Assembly: GCF_023051105.1 (NCBI RefSeq)
Contig: NZ_JALKIL010000002.1
Span: 1-64,000 of the forward strand
Direction of reading: 5' to 3'
DNA from: Anaerobiospirillum sp. NML120449
GTDB lineage: Bacteria > Pseudomonadota > Gammaproteobacteria > Enterobacterales > Succinivibrionaceae
DNA: 64,000 bases
Shown: positions 27,517 to 37,385 of the stretch, in pieces
How the letters are laid out: every line of letters starts with the position of its first letter
How positions within the stretch are numbered: the first letter of the stretch is position 1
The notes under the pieces: model-generated
Database searches by the model: none
Told to the model about the DNA's origin: nothing
The model's input: the letters and a program-made list of their open reading frames with translations, nothing else
Made by a program: the position numbers and the translations under genes

Positions 27517-28399
27517 AGGGAATGTCCTTTTTTAGCACCTGACAGGCGCGATTACAAACGGGCGGCTGTATACAGCACAACCAGGAAACACTTCCTTATC
27601 CAAGGAAACGTCCGGCTGCTGCAGAGCTGACGACAAGTACATCAGAAGTACCTGTCCTGATGAGCCTCAAAGTTAAGCTTTGACACTGGTCTTCAACAGC
27701 TGTAAAGACAGTTGAGCGGCCGCCAAACGTGCAACAATATTAGCGCAAGCTTTTGACAAAAAACAGCTGGCAAATTCGGATATCATGGGATAAAAAGCAG
27801 GATCTTTTTAACGTCAGATCCCTTAAATTCAAGCTTTATAAGGCATGATTCAGCCCTGCCCAGCCAAAGTCATGCCCATTTTGGAAAATCCTTAATTGCA
27901 ACCCCTGGTCTTTCTCCAGGCACTTCCCGACATCCCAGGTATTCATACCTGACGCATCCAGGTTGCCCAGGACTAACTTGCATAAATGAATGCATATTGC
28001 CACGGCCGATCCCGCATCGTTCCAGGTTGCTATAGCCGCTCCCGCACCGTTCGTGGTGGCTATGGCCGCTCCCGCATTGTTCCTGGTTGCTATAGCCGTT
28101 CCCGCATGCATCCAGCTTGAATGCCTGATTATGAAGCATTCATCATTTTGGGCCCATCATTGATGAATCATTCTTAGCATCAGCTTTGGACGCTTACGCC
28201 TGAATCAATACTGAAAAGAGGTACCTCTGCCATTTTTTGATCAGCTGTATTGCCAGGGATGCAATACCTTATGATATTTGCCCTAAAATTACTAACCGCA
28301 TACACGGCATCATCCTTAAGCCCGAAAGGGCAGTTGCTGTGCTTACTATGGCAGTGACGGCCTTTTTCAGGGCCTTTAATTACCTGACAGGTAGAACAT
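27517..28399. other. Divergent spacer between ssb and uvrA
   Basis: About 880 bp with no supported gene. It holds a 30-bp repeat array (28019-28108). Promoters of ssb and uvrA must lie here, probably with LexA sites as in relatives, but I did not find a clear ctgt-N8-acag box. Confidence 0.5.
28019..28108. repeat. 30-bp tandem repeat, 3 copies
   Basis: Units start at 28019, 28049 and 28079 (pattern gttcstggttgctatagccg plus 10 bases), with a degenerate copy before them. Since 30 bp is ten codons, the minus strand reads as a ten-residue peptide repeat, but no gene context supports translation. Confidence 0.85.
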
Positions 28400-31300
28400 A
28401 TGGACAAAATAGTTGTTCGCGGAGCCCGCACCCACAATCTTAAGAACCTTACTGTTTCCATACCGCGTGATCAGCTCTGCGTTATCACGGGTCTGTCAGG
28501 ATCAGGCAAGTCATCTCTTGCTTTTGATACCCTTTATGCCGAAGGTCAGCGCCGCTATGTAGAGTCACTTTCATCTTACGCCCGTCAGTTCCTGCAGCTT
28601 ATGGACAAGCCTGACGTGGACTCTATTGATGGTCTGTCACCTGCCATTTCCATTGAGCAGAAATCAACCTCTCACAATCCCCGCTCTACTGTAGGTACCA
28701 TCACCGAAATCAACGATTATCTGCGTCTGCTCTTTGCCCGCATTGGTCAGGCACGTTGTCCGGAGCACGGCACAGTGCTCAAGGCTCAGACTGTTTCAGA
28801 AATGGTAGACCAGACCCTTGCCTGGCCAGAGGGCACCAAACTCATGATTATGGCTCCGGTGGTAAGAGGACGTAAGGGTGAGTACCGTCAGCTCTTTGCT
28901 GAGCTATCCCAGCAGGGTTTTGTTCGCGCCCGTGTTGACGGTGAGATCTGCGACTTAAGCGATCCTCCTGATCTCAAGCTGCACATCAAGCACACTATTG
29001 AGGTAGTGGTCGACCGTTTCAAGGTCAGACCTGATGTTAAGCAGCGTATTGCAGAATCATTTGAAACAGCCCTTAAGACTGCCAACGGTCTTGCCATGGT
29101 AGTACCGATGGACGACCACCGTCCTGAAGATGAGGTACTCCTCTCATCCATGTACTCATGCCCTGAGTGTGGCTACTCTATTTCTGAACTTGAGCCTCGC
29201 AACTTCTCCTTCAACAGCCCTCACGGAGCCTGTCCATGCTGCGATGGTCTGGGCAAGCTGATGGTATTTTCAGAGAGCAAAGTTGTACCGGATCCGGAAA
29301 AGTCCATTGAAGAAGGTGCCATTGCCCTCTGGGATAAGCGTTCCTGGTCTTTCTACCGTCTGCTCGTTCCTGCCTGCGATGCCTGGGGCATTGATATCTA
29401 CGCTCCCTTTAAGGATCTGCCACGCCGCCATCAGGAACTGGTGCTCTACGGCACCTCAGGAAAGAGCTCAGGAGGCATTAACGGCACCAGCTCTCAGGCT
29501 AAGGGGGATAGTAACAGGGAAAAAGCCGCCTCTTCACAGTCTGCACAGACAGCTGGTGAGCCACTCAATGGCCACAGCTTTATGGGTGTAATCCACTATT
29601 TTGAGCGCCAGGCACGTGAAAGTGACTCTGAGTCATATCAGAGCCAGCTGCAGAGTCTGATGACAGCCCGTATCTGTCCTGAGTGTCAGGGTGCCCGCCT
29701 GAAAAAGGAATACTGCAATGTCTTTGTAGGCGGTAAATCTCTGCCTGAAATCAATGAGATGTCCATCAGTCAGTGCCATGAGTTCTTTTCTGAGCTCAGC
29801 CTTGGTGTTCAGGATGGTCAGATTGCAGAGCGTATTTTAAAAGAGGTTCGCGAGCGCCTCATGTTCCTTAAGAATGTAGGTCTTGGCTATCTTAATCTGG
29901 CCCGATCTGCTGACACTCTTTCAGGTGGTGAAGCCCAGCGTATCCGTCTTGCCAGCCAGATTGGCGCAGGACTTACCGGCGTTATGTATGTACTTGATGA
30001 GCCAAGCATTGGCCTGCATCAGCGCGACAATCAGCGCCTGCTCAATGCTCTGATGAGACTTCGTGATCTGGGCAACAGCGTCATTGTGGTAGAGCATGAT
30101 GAAGATGCCATAAGACAGGCTGATTACATTATTGATATCGGTCCAGGCGCCGGTGTCCATGGCGGTAACATTGTAACTGCAGGCTCTCCAGAACATATTA
30201 TGAAGTGTCCTGATTCCCTTACTGCAGATTATCTCAATGGACGCAAAAGCATTGCTGTACCACGACGCCGTCATGCTCCTAAAGGCTGGCTGACCCTCAG
30301 CGGCTGTAAAGGCAACAATCTCAAAAACGTCACCGCATCTTTCCCGGCCGGCTGTTTTACTGTAGTCACAGGTGTATCAGGATCAGGCAAATCAACACTG
30401 GTTAACGACACCCTGGTGCCTGCCGTTGCTGCTCATATCCGCAATACTGGAGTTGATGATCCGGACAGCGGTTTTGGCTGTGAGGAAATCACCGGCCTTG
30501 AGAACTTTGACAAGCTTATCTGTATAGACCAGAGCCCTATTGGCCGTACTCCGCGATCCAATCCGGCAACCTATATCGATCTCTTCACCTCCATACGTGA
30601 GCTCTTTGCTCAGACTGAAACCTCAAGAGCACGTGGCTACAGTGCAGGACGCTTCTCTTTTAACGTCAAAGGCGGCCGCTGTGAGGCCTGTCAGGGCGAT
30701 GGTACCATTCGTGTAGAAATGCACTTCCTGCCTGATGTCTACGTACAGTGTGAGCACTGCCAGGGTAAGCGCTATAACCGTGAAACACTTGAGGTCACCT
30801 ACAAGGGCAAGAACATCAGCGAAGTGCTTAATATGACAGTGGAGGAGGCCTACACCTTCTTTGAGGCTATCCCACGCATTAAGCGCAAGCTTCAGGCCCT
30901 TATGGATGTCGGTCTTTCCTATATCACTCTTGGTCAGTCAGCATTGACCTTCTCGGGCGGTGAGGCTCAGCGTATCAAGCTTGCCAAGGAACTCTCCCGC
31001 GTCTCAACCAGGAACACACTATATGTGCTCGATGAGCCAACCACAGGCCTGCACTTCCACGATGTACGCCAGCTGCTGGACATGCTGCTGCGCCTGCGTG
31101 ATGACGGCAATACCGTTATCGTGATTGAGCACAACCTTGATGTCATCAAATGCGCTGACTACCTGATTGATATTGGACCTGAGGGCGGAAGCGGCGGTGG
31201 CCAGATCATTGCCACCGGCACTCCTGAAACAGTTGCCGGCCAGAGCCAGTCCTTCACCGGACGGTTCCTCAGGCCTATTCTGGAAAAGGCTGGCACCATG

Positions 31301-31726
31301 GCCGACCAGGAAGCCATGGCCGCATTCACCACCACAACCCAGGCCGCCGCATCCAGGTCCCCTGCATCCAAGGCACCAGCATCCAAGGCTACTGAGCCCT
31401 CTGCAGATGCAGTCGCATTAGAAGCTGTCGCCTCAGATGCCGCCGCTTCAGATACTGATGACGCAGCAGCTGCGGCTGAAACATCAGCTCCAGCTAAAGC
31501 AAAGAAAGCTGCCAGCCCCCGCAAGAAGACCTCCCTGTCTGGAAAGAAAGTAAAGACAGCTGTGGAGCTTGAGGATGAGCCAGCTGAAAAGCCGGTCCGC
31601 CGCACCCGCAAGAAGAGCGATGCTGCGGAAACTGCAGCAAATGATGAAGCAGCAGCTAAGGTTAATGAGAGCAAGACAAAAACCAAAACCAGAACAGGCA
31701 GCCGCTCCCGCAAAAAGGCTGAATAA
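28400..31726 (+). CDS. uvrA: Excinuclease ABC subunit A with basic C-terminal extension
   Basis: UvrA is the damage-recognising ATPase of nucleotide excision repair. Both ABC cassettes are complete: Walker [10 protein letters not shown] (about residues 31-39) and GVSGSGKST, signatures [12 protein letters not shown] and [12 protein letters not shown], and Walker [11 protein letters not shown] and [10 protein letters not shown]. Two zinc modules are visible ([10 protein letters not shown] ... CPCC and CEACQGDGT ... CEHC). There is an extra Ser-rich stretch of about 30 residues ([17 protein letters not shown]) before [14 protein letters not shown]. The family ends near residue 940-960. Here about 140 residues follow, first Ala/Thr rich and then Lys/Arg rich ([23 protein letters not shown]), like a histone H1-type tail. 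Confidence 0.97.
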   Translation: MDKIVVRGARTHNLKNLTVSIPRDQLCVITGLSGSGKSSLAFDTLYAEGQRRYVESLSSYARQFLQLMDKPDVDSIDGLSPAISIEQKSTSHNPRSTVGTITEINDYLRLLFARIGQARCPEHGTVLKAQTVSEMVDQTLAWPEGTKLMIMAPVVRGRKGEYRQLFAELSQQGFVRARVDGEICDLSDPPDLKLHIKHTIEVVVDRFKVRPDVKQRIAESFETALKTANGLAMVVPMDDHRPEDEVLLSSMYSCPECGYSISELEPRNFSFNSPHGACPCCDGLGKLMVFSESKVVPDPEKSIEEGAIALWDKRSWSFYRLLVPACDAWGIDIYAPFKDLPRRHQELVLYGTSGKSSGGINGTSSQAKGDSNREKAASSQSAQTAGEPLNGHSFMGVIHYFERQARESDSESYQSQLQSLMTARICPECQGARLKKEYCNVFVGGKSLPEINEMSISQCHEFFSELSLGVQDGQIAERILKEVRERLMFLKNVGLGYLNLARSADTLSGGEAQRIRLASQIGAGLTGVMYVLDEPSIGLHQRDNQRLLNALMRLRDLGNSVIVVEHDEDAIRQADYIIDIGPGAGVHGGNIVTAGSPEHIMKCPDSLTADYLNGRKSIAVPRRRHAPKGWLTLSGCKGNNLKNVTASFPAGCFTVVTGVSGSGKSTLVNDTLVPAVAAHIRNTGVDDPDSGFGCEEITGLENFDKLICIDQSPIGRTPRSNPATYIDLFTSIRELFAQTETSRARGYSAGRFSFNVKGGRCEACQGDGTIRVEMHFLPDVYVQCEHCQGKRYNRETLEVTYKGKNISEVLNMTVEEAYTFFEAIPRIKRKLQALMDVGLSYITLGQSALTFSGGEAQRIKLAKELSRVSTRNTLYVLDEPTTGLHFHDVRQLLDMLLRLRDDGNTVIVIEHNLDVIKCADYLIDIGPEGGSGGGQIIATGTPETVAGQSQSFTGRFLRPILEKAGTMADQEAMAAFTTTTQAAASRSPASKAPASKATEPSADAVALEAVASDAAASDTDDAAAAAETSAPAKAKKAASPRKKTSLSGKKVKTAVELEDEPAEKPVRRTRKKSDAAETAANDEAAAKVNESKTKTKTRTGSRSRKKAE

Positions 31727-31784
31727 GCACTATCAGACGAATGCAGCTCAACCACTCCTTTAACAGGATGTCTTAGCTGCAGCA

Positions 31785-31820
31785 AAAAGGCCCTCAGGCA
31801 AAATGCCTGAGGGCCTTTTT
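31785..31820 (+). terminator. Bidirectional terminator between uvrA and the flagellin array
   Basis: aaaaaggccctcaggca pairs with tgcctgagggccttttt. It serves convergent uvrA and flagellin 1. A near-identical copy with its 3' flank occurs at 35134-35170 behind flagellin 4. Confidence 0.93.
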
Positions 31821-31866
31821 ATGGCTACTCCTGCGAGCAGCCTCATACATTATTCTGTACGAAAGA

Positions 31867-32802
31867 TTAGCCTAACAATGACAGACCGAGCTGTGGACGG
31901 GTATTAGCCTGCATCAGCATAGAGGTAGCAGCCTGCTGAATGATGGACTGCTGAGACAGATTGGCTGATTCTTCAGCGAAGTCTGCGTCACGAATACGGC
32001 TACGGGCGTCAGCCTGATTGGCAGAAACGTTAGCCTGGTTGCGAATAGAGCTCTCCAAACGGTTTTGTATAGCACCCAGGCCTGCACGCTGACCATCGAC
32101 TGCGCCAATGAGCTTATCAATATGCTCAAGAAGCTTGGTTGCATTCTCAGCAGTACTGATTTTTACTGACTGGGTAGTCTTATCATAGAAATCGGTTATT
32201 TTATTCTGAACACCTGCAAGAGTAGCAATTGCTGAGAAACGCATTGAGTTTACTTCAAAACTGATAGTATCGCCTTTATTAGCGCCTACCTGCAGAGTTA
32301 AAGTGCCCTTATCAGCTTTACCACCACCAGCACCCGGAGCACCGCCAGCTGGAGCACCGTAGATGTCGTCACCATTGCCAGCGCCATCGAGGACGGTCTT
32401 ACCACCAAACTTGGTCTGGCCAGCGATACGGTTAATTTCCTGAGCCAGTGCGTTTGCTTCCTTGTTAAGAGCAGCACGGTCCTCTGCGGTATTGGTGCCG
32501 TTAGCGGACTGAACAGCCAGGGTACGGATCTTCTGAAGCATACCGGTGACTTCGTCCATTGCGCCTTCAACAGTCTGAGCAAGGGCAATACCGTCAGAGG
32601 CATTGCGGTTGCCCTGGTTAAGGCCATTTATCTGAGTGGTCAGACGGGAGCTTATCTGCAGACCTGCAGCATCATCCTTTGCACTGTTAATTCTCAGGCC
32701 AGAGGAGAGTCTTTGATAGGTAGTAGTAAGCTGATTCTGGACATTATTGAGATAGCGACGTCCGTTGAGTGAGCTAACGTTGGTATTTACATATACAGCC
32801 AT
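31867..32802 (-). CDS. fliC: Flagellin 1
   Basis: Subunit of the flagellar filament, exported by the flagellar type III system. The 311-residue product has the conserved D0/D1 N-terminus (SSLNGRRYLNNVQNQL, RLSSGLRINSAKDDAAGLQI) and C-terminus (RSRIRDADFAEESANLSQQS, NTRPQLGLSLLG). The short variable centre (about residues 150-225) starts with a Gly/Ala/Pro loop (GAPAGGAPGAGGGKADKG), then LQVGANKGDTISFEVNSMRF. AGAGG lies before the ATG. It is the last of four tandem paralogues read right to left, 89 bp after flagellin 2 and followed by a strong terminator. Confidence 0.97.
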   Translation of the reverse strand: MAVYVNTNVSSLNGRRYLNNVQNQLTTTYQRLSSGLRINSAKDDAAGLQISSRLTTQINGLNQGNRNASDGIALAQTVEGAMDEVTGMLQKIRTLAVQSANGTNTAEDRAALNKEANALAQEINRIAGQTKFGGKTVLDGAGNGDDIYGAPAGGAPGAGGGKADKGTLTLQVGANKGDTISFEVNSMRFSAIATLAGVQNKITDFYDKTTQSVKISTAENATKLLEHIDKLIGAVDGQRAGLGAIQNRLESSIRNQANVSANQADARSRIRDADFAEESANLSQQSIIQQAATSMLMQANTRPQLGLSLLG

Positions 32803-32847
32803 GGTTGTACCTCTTAAATCTTAATCCTGGATATCAAGTATCTGTAA

Positions 32848-32872
32848 GGAGAGCGGCCTAATCATGTCTCCC
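32848..32872 (-). promoter_or_regulatory. Conserved hairpin in the flagellin 2/1 spacer
   Basis: ggaga...tctcc arms flank a 14-base loop. A matching structure with gggaga...tctccc arms lies at 33870-33895 in the next spacer. No T run follows, so it looks like an RNA processing or stabilising hairpin rather than a terminator. Function is inferred from conservation between the two spacers. Confidence 0.45.
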
Positions 32873-32891
32873 ATAAGTACGTGATGAATCC

Positions 32892-33827
32892 TTAGCCAAG
32901 AAGTGACAGACCAAGCTGTGGACGGGTGTTGGCCTGCATGAGCATGGAGGTAGCAGCCTGCTGAATGATGGACTGCTGGGACAGGTTGGCAGACTCTTCG
33001 GCGAAGTCTGCGTCACGAATACGGCTACGGGCATCAGCCTGGTTGGCAGAAACGTTGGCCTGGTTTCTGATGGAGCTCTCCAAACGGTTTTGTATAGCAC
33101 CCAGGCCAGCACGCTGAGCGTCTACAGCGCCAATAAGCTTATCAATGTTCTCGAGCAGCTTGTTGGCATTCTCAGCAGTGCTGATTTTTACATTCTGCTT
33201 GTCCTTATCGTAGAAATTGGCCAAATCAGCCTTAACACCTGCAAGAGTAGCAATTGCAGAGAAACGCATTGAATTAACTTCGAAGCTGATGGTATCACCC
33301 TTATTGGCGCCTACCTGCAGGGTTAAAGTACCTTTCTCTGTCTTATTACCAGCACCACCAGGAGGGTTAGCAGCAGGAGCACCGTAGATGTCGTCGCCGT
33401 TGCCTGCGCCATCGAGGACGGTCTTACCACCAAACTTGGTCTGGCCGGCAATACGGTTAATCTCTTGGGCCAGTGCGTTTGCTTCCTTGTTAAGTGCAGC
33501 ACGGTCCTCAGCGGTATTGGTGCCGTTAGCGGACTGGACAGCCAGGGTACGGATCTTCTGAAGCATACCTGTGACTTCGTCCATGGCGCCTTCAACAGTC
33601 TGAGCCAGAGCAATACCGTCCGAGGCATTGCGGTTACCCTGGTTGAGGCCATTAATCTGAGTGGTCAGACGGGAGCTGATCTGGAGGCCTGCTGCGTCAT
33701 CCTTGGCACTGTTAATTCTCAGGCCGGAAGAGAGTCTTTGATAGGTAGTAGTCAGCTGATTCTGGACATTATTGAGATAGCGACGTCCGTTGAGTGAGCT
33801 GATGTTGGTATTTACATATACAGCCAT
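32892..33827 (-). CDS. Flagellin 2
   Basis: The 311-residue flagellin is almost identical to flagellin 1 in the N-terminal ~150 residues (Ile for Val in NTNISS) and in the last ~75. It differs in the central loop (GAPAANPPGGAGNKTEKG) and in the following helix (LAGVKADLANFYDKDKQNVK). The spacers before flagellins 1 and 2 are similar in length (87-89 bp) and sequence, and each can form a GGAGA...TCTCC hairpin. It is probably cotranscribed with flagellins 3 and 1. Confidence 0.97.
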   Translation of the reverse strand: MAVYVNTNISSLNGRRYLNNVQNQLTTTYQRLSSGLRINSAKDDAAGLQISSRLTTQINGLNQGNRNASDGIALAQTVEGAMDEVTGMLQKIRTLAVQSANGTNTAEDRAALNKEANALAQEINRIAGQTKFGGKTVLDGAGNGDDIYGAPAANPPGGAGNKTEKGTLTLQVGANKGDTISFEVNSMRFSAIATLAGVKADLANFYDKDKQNVKISTAENANKLLENIDKLIGAVDAQRAGLGAIQNRLESSIRNQANVSANQADARSRIRDADFAEESANLSQQSIIQQAATSMLMQANTRPQLGLSLLG

Positions 33828-33869
33828 GGTTGTACCTCTTAAATCTTAATTCTTGATCAAGTACATGTA

Positions 33870-33895
33870 GGGAGATCGACATCATCATGTCTCCC
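33870..33895 (-). promoter_or_regulatory. Conserved hairpin in the flagellin 3/2 spacer
   Basis: gggaga (33870-33875) pairs with tctccc (33890-33895). It is the counterpart of the hairpin at 32848-32872, about 45 bp upstream of the next flagellin start. Confidence 0.45.
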
Positions 33896-33914
33896 ATGAA
33901 TACGTGATTAATCC

Positions 33915-34844
33915 TTAGCCAAGAAGTGACAGACCAAGCTGTGGGCGGGTGTTAGCCTGCATCAGCATAGAGGTAGCTGCCTGCTGAATGATGGACTGCT
34001 GAGACAGGTTGGCAGACTCTTCGGCGAAGTCTGCGTCACGAATGCGGCTGCGGGCGTCAGCCTGATTGGCAGAAACGTTAGCCTGGTTGCGAATAGAGCT
34101 CTCCAAACGGTTTTGGATAGCGCCCAGACCTGCACGCTGTGCATCGACAGCGCCAATCATCTTGTCCATGATATCTATTGCTTTCTGAACTTCAGCTACG
34201 TTATCAAAAGAAATCAGACCACCGCCTGCCTTTGACCAGAATCCCTTAGCATCTTGATCAGCTTTAACACCACCCATGGAAAGAATTCTGGAGAACTTCA
34301 TTGAGTTGATATTAAAGTCGATAGTATCTCCCTTGTTAGCGCCCACCTGCAGAGTTAATTTACCAATATACTCTACTGCCTGCTGGCCAGTTCCACCCTT
34401 GGTAAGTAAAGAATTAGCTCCAGCACCATCAAGAATCAGTGAACCGCCAAACTTTGTCTGCTCAGCGATACGGGTAATCTCTTTGGCCATTGCAGTGGCT
34501 TCCTTGCCGAGAGCCTGACGGTCTTCTAAGGTATTGGTGCCGTTGCTGGCCTGAACTGCCAGAGTACGGATCTTCTGAAGCATGCCGGTGATTTCGTCCA
34601 TGGCGCCTTCGGCAGTCTGGGCAAAAGCGATACCGTCAGAGGCGTTGCGGTTACCCTGGTTGAGGCCATTAATCTGAGTGGTCAGACGGGAGCTGATCTG
34701 GAGGCCTGCTGCGTCATCCTTGGCACTGTTAATTCTCAGGCCGGAAGAGAGTCTTTGATAGGTTGTAGTCAGCTGATTCTGGACATTATTGAGATAGCGA
34801 CGTCCGTTGAGTGAGCTCACATTGGTATTTACATATACAGCCAT
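33915..34844 (-). CDS. Flagellin 3
   Basis: The 309-residue flagellin shares its ends with the other three, but its centre belongs to a second type: VQASNGTNTLEDRQALGKEA, then a loop (GANSLLTKGGTGQQAVEYIG) and a segment ending KGFWSKAGGGLISFDNVAEV. AAGGA precedes the ATG. Its leader (34891-34939 region) is nearly the same as that of flagellin 4, which suggests that both have their own promoter with the same control. I could not identify a clean sigma-28 promoter. Confidence 0.97.
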   Translation of the reverse strand: MAVYVNTNVSSLNGRRYLNNVQNQLTTTYQRLSSGLRINSAKDDAAGLQISSRLTTQINGLNQGNRNASDGIAFAQTAEGAMDEITGMLQKIRTLAVQASNGTNTLEDRQALGKEATAMAKEITRIAEQTKFGGSLILDGAGANSLLTKGGTGQQAVEYIGKLTLQVGANKGDTIDFNINSMKFSRILSMGGVKADQDAKGFWSKAGGGLISFDNVAEVQKAIDIMDKMIGAVDAQRAGLGAIQNRLESSIRNQANVSANQADARSRIRDADFAEESANLSQQSIIQQAATSMLMQANTRPQLGLSLLG

Positions 34845-35133
34845 AATCAGATCCTTTTTTCTAATTCAAATTTCGCTTAGTGAAGTGATTACACGTGAGC
34901 TTTTGTACCCATGGAATCAACTGTCATTAAGAATCAACGGGCTTATGAACATGACACATAGATGGATAATAGCAAATATAAAAAAGTTATAAACATGCAA
35001 CAATAAAGAACGCAATAGATATAACAAACTCTTTAACAAATACCGTATATTTACTGATTCTTACCATCCCAGTATCTCGCAAACTCATAGCAGATCTGTG
35101 CATACCAGATCAGAACATAAGCGCATCAGAAAC
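34845..35133. other. Spacer and probable promoter region of flagellin 3
   Basis: AT-rich spacer. The block at 34885-34940 is nearly identical to 36178-36234 upstream of flagellin 4, marking it as a shared control region or leader. No gene is seen. Confidence 0.55.
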
Positions 35134-35170
35134 AAAAAGGCCCTAAGGCAAAATGCCTGAGGGCCTTTTT
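35134..35170 (-). terminator. Terminator downstream of flagellin 4
   Basis: aaaaaggccctaaggca pairs with tgcctgagggccttttt (one mismatch). The hairpin and the following ~50 bp to the flagellin stop are a near copy of 31785-31866. Confidence 0.9.
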
Positions 35171-35216
35171 ATGGCTACTCCTGCGAGCAGCCTCATACAT
35201 TATTCTGTATGAAAGA

Positions 35217-36137
35217 TTAGCCTAACAGTGACAGACCGAGCTGTGGGCGGGTGTTAGCCTGCATCAGCATGGAAGAAGCAGCCTGCTGAATGATGGACTG
35301 CTGAGACAGGTTGGCAGACTCTTCGGCGAAGTCTGCGTCACGAATACGGCTGCGGGCATCAGCCTGGTTGGCAGAAACGTTTGCCTGATTTCTAATGGAG
35401 CTCTCCAAACGGTTTTGGATAGCGCCCAGTCCGGCACGCTGAGCATCTACAGCGCCAATCATCTTGTCCATAGCAGTAATGGCTTTCTGAACCTCAGTTA
35501 CGCTGTCAAATGAAATCAGACCGCCGTTAGCTGCAGACCAGAATCCCTTACGATCTGCTTCAACAACGTTTCCCATAGAAAGAATATGGGAGAACTTCAT
35601 GCTGTTAACGTCAAACTGGATGGTATCACCCTTGTTTGCACCTACCTGTAATACCAGAGTACCAATTTCATTGTTTTTAGCATTACCAGACTTTGACAGC
35701 ATGGCAGTGGCGCCTGCACCGTCGAGGATGGACTTGCCACCAAAGGTGGTCTGCTTGGCAATACGGGTGATTTCCTGAGCCAGAGCAGTAGCTTCCTTAC
35801 CGAGAGCCTGACGGTCTTCGGTGGTATTGGTGCCGTTGCTGGCCTGAACAGCCAGAGTACGGATCTTCTGAAGCATGCCGGTGATTTCGTCCATGGCACC
35901 CTCAGCAGTCTGGGCAAAAGCGATACCGTCAGAAGCGTTACGGTTACCCTGGTTGAGGCCATTAATCTGAGTGGTCAGACGGGAGCTGATCTGGAGGCCA
36001 GCTGCGTCGTCCTTGGCACTGTTAATTCTCAGGCCGGAAGAGAGTCTTTGATAGGTAGTAGTCAGCTGATTCTGGACATTATTGAGATAGCGACGTCCGT
36101 TGAGTGAGCTCACATTGGTATTTACATATACAGCCAT
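35217..36137 (-). CDS. Flagellin 4
   Basis: The 306-residue flagellin is the first of the array in the direction of transcription. Its centre is of the flagellin 3 type (GATAMLSKSGNAKNNEIG, KGFWSAANGGLISFDSVTEV). It ends with the same NTRPQLGLSLLG as all copies. It has its own leader (AAGGA before the ATG) and its own terminator, so it can be expressed separately from the 3-2-1 group. Confidence 0.97.
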   Translation of the reverse strand: MAVYVNTNVSSLNGRRYLNNVQNQLTTTYQRLSSGLRINSAKDDAAGLQISSRLTTQINGLNQGNRNASDGIAFAQTAEGAMDEITGMLQKIRTLAVQASNGTNTTEDRQALGKEATALAQEITRIAKQTTFGGKSILDGAGATAMLSKSGNAKNNEIGTLVLQVGANKGDTIQFDVNSMKFSHILSMGNVVEADRKGFWSAANGGLISFDSVTEVQKAITAMDKMIGAVDAQRAGLGAIQNRLESSIRNQANVSANQADARSRIRDADFAEESANLSQQSIIQQAASSMLMQANTRPQLGLSLLG

Positions 36138-36736
36138 GATCAGGTCCTTTTTTCTACTTCAAATTTCGCATAGTTAAAGTGATTGCACGTGAGCTTTTGT
36201 ACCCATGGAATCAACTGTCATTAAGGACCAACGGGCGAATACATTGATTGTCAATGGAGCGTAATCGAAATATAAACATATTAAAAACATGCAAAATCAT
36301 AATCAGACTAGATGCGACAAATTTTGCTTAAAACAGTTCCATATTTACTTGTATTAATATATGGAAGGCACAGTTGAAATATTTGAAAAGCCTTATTTCA
36401 TCAGCTTTCCATTCTGACAGAAAAGAAACGTAAGCTTACCTGCGATGTGTCCAGGAGGCGTACATAAAATCATGCATATTTGAATATTTCACTACAACAG
36501 CCGGCTCCAACATACCGCTGATTTCGCTTTACAAAACGGACACCACAACGGCAGCGAATTTATGGTCTTTCTGTAAAGAATCAGGGGAACTTTCACCGCA
36601 CAGTCATAATTTTTTCGCCGCTTAAGTATAATGGGCACTGTTTTTCCGTCCGTGAGTTCACGGACCTGCCAGGCTCCAGCCCTGCACTTTATGTCAGAGG
36701 CTGACATGTGTTACTTCTTCTTTCAGAGGTTTAGAG
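36138..36736. other. Divergent spacer between flagellin 4 and the DUF2750 gene
   Basis: About 600 bp without a gene. The first 100 bp shares a conserved block with the leader of flagellin 3. The remainder is AT-rich, then mixed. Confidence 0.55.
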
Positions 36737-37216
36737 ATGTTAGAACTGACCGAGCAAATGTATAACGCTGTCTTAACTCTTGATGATGACTACCGCCAGT
36801 TTTTCTGTCTGAAGCACTGCCAGGAGCAGGCTACTCTCTACCTGTTAAAGGAAAAGGGCGATGAGGGCATGCCGCTGATGTTTGAAGATCAGCCAGATGA
36901 AGGCGATGACAGCAATTCCCCTCACATTTTCCTGCCTGTCTGGTGCCACCCACGTTTTGTTGAGTACTATCTGGAAAACGCACCAGATGACTACCAGGGC
37001 AAGTACGAGATGGTAGAGCTTCCTCTGGCCCTGTTTAAAAAGGACTGGGCTCCATCTTTAAAGCAGAACAATATTGCTCTGGCTCTGCTGCCACTCCAGC
37101 AGGACAAGAACTTCAACTTCTGCGCTGCTGACATCTTTGAAAATGAAAACGCAGCAGACGCCGCTGCCAAAGCCGCAGCCGAGCTCGACAAGCTCACTGA
37201 AGAAGACACCAAATAA
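36737..37216 (+). CDS. DUF2750-like protein
   Basis: A soluble acidic protein of 159 residues. The pattern HIFLPVWCHPRFVEYYLENAP...MVELPLALFKKDWAPSLKQNNIALALLP matches the small DUF2750 family, in which a short alpha/beta protein has a conserved P-x-W-x-x-x-x-x-A motif and ends with a W-L-P-x-L segment. The C-terminus is an Ala-rich helix (ADAAAKAAAELDKL). AGAGG lies before the ATG, and it has its own terminator. The function of the family is not known. Confidence 0.7.
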   Translation: MLELTEQMYNAVLTLDDDYRQFFCLKHCQEQATLYLLKEKGDEGMPLMFEDQPDEGDDSNSPHIFLPVWCHPRFVEYYLENAPDDYQGKYEMVELPLALFKKDWAPSLKQNNIALALLPLQQDKNFNFCAADIFENENAADAAAKAAAELDKLTEEDTK

Positions 37217-37244
37217 GTTCAGCACTGCGCTGTTATGAGCATAC

Positions 37245-37276
37245 AAAAAGGGATGACCGTCAGGTCATCCCTTTTT
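37245..37276 (+). terminator. Terminator after the DUF2750 gene
   Basis: aaaaagggatgacc pairs with ggtcatcccttttt around a 3-4 base loop. It is symmetrical, and the transporter gene converges from the right. Confidence 0.93.
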
Positions 37277-37385
37277 CTTTTGCGTCTGAACTCAGCACCA
37301 CACGATGCATTGCGACGCGGTCAGCCATGGTCAGGGCAATGGTCAGGGCCATGTGCCAGGGCATGGCTATGGACTTGGGCATGCG

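Noticed and set aside
27836..28111. Ten-residue peptide repeat (NAGAAIATTN-like) on the minus strand
   Set aside because: It is a by-product of the 30-bp DNA repeat; no ribosome site, and it lies in the ssb/uvrA promoter spacer.
27517..28399. LexA operators for ssb and uvrA
   Set aside because: Expected from relatives, but no convincing ctgt-N8-acag site was found by eye.
36138..36240. Sigma-28 promoter of flagellin 4
   Set aside because: No adequate match to the taaagttt-N11-gccgataa pattern; only a conserved block shared with flagellin 3 could be shown.
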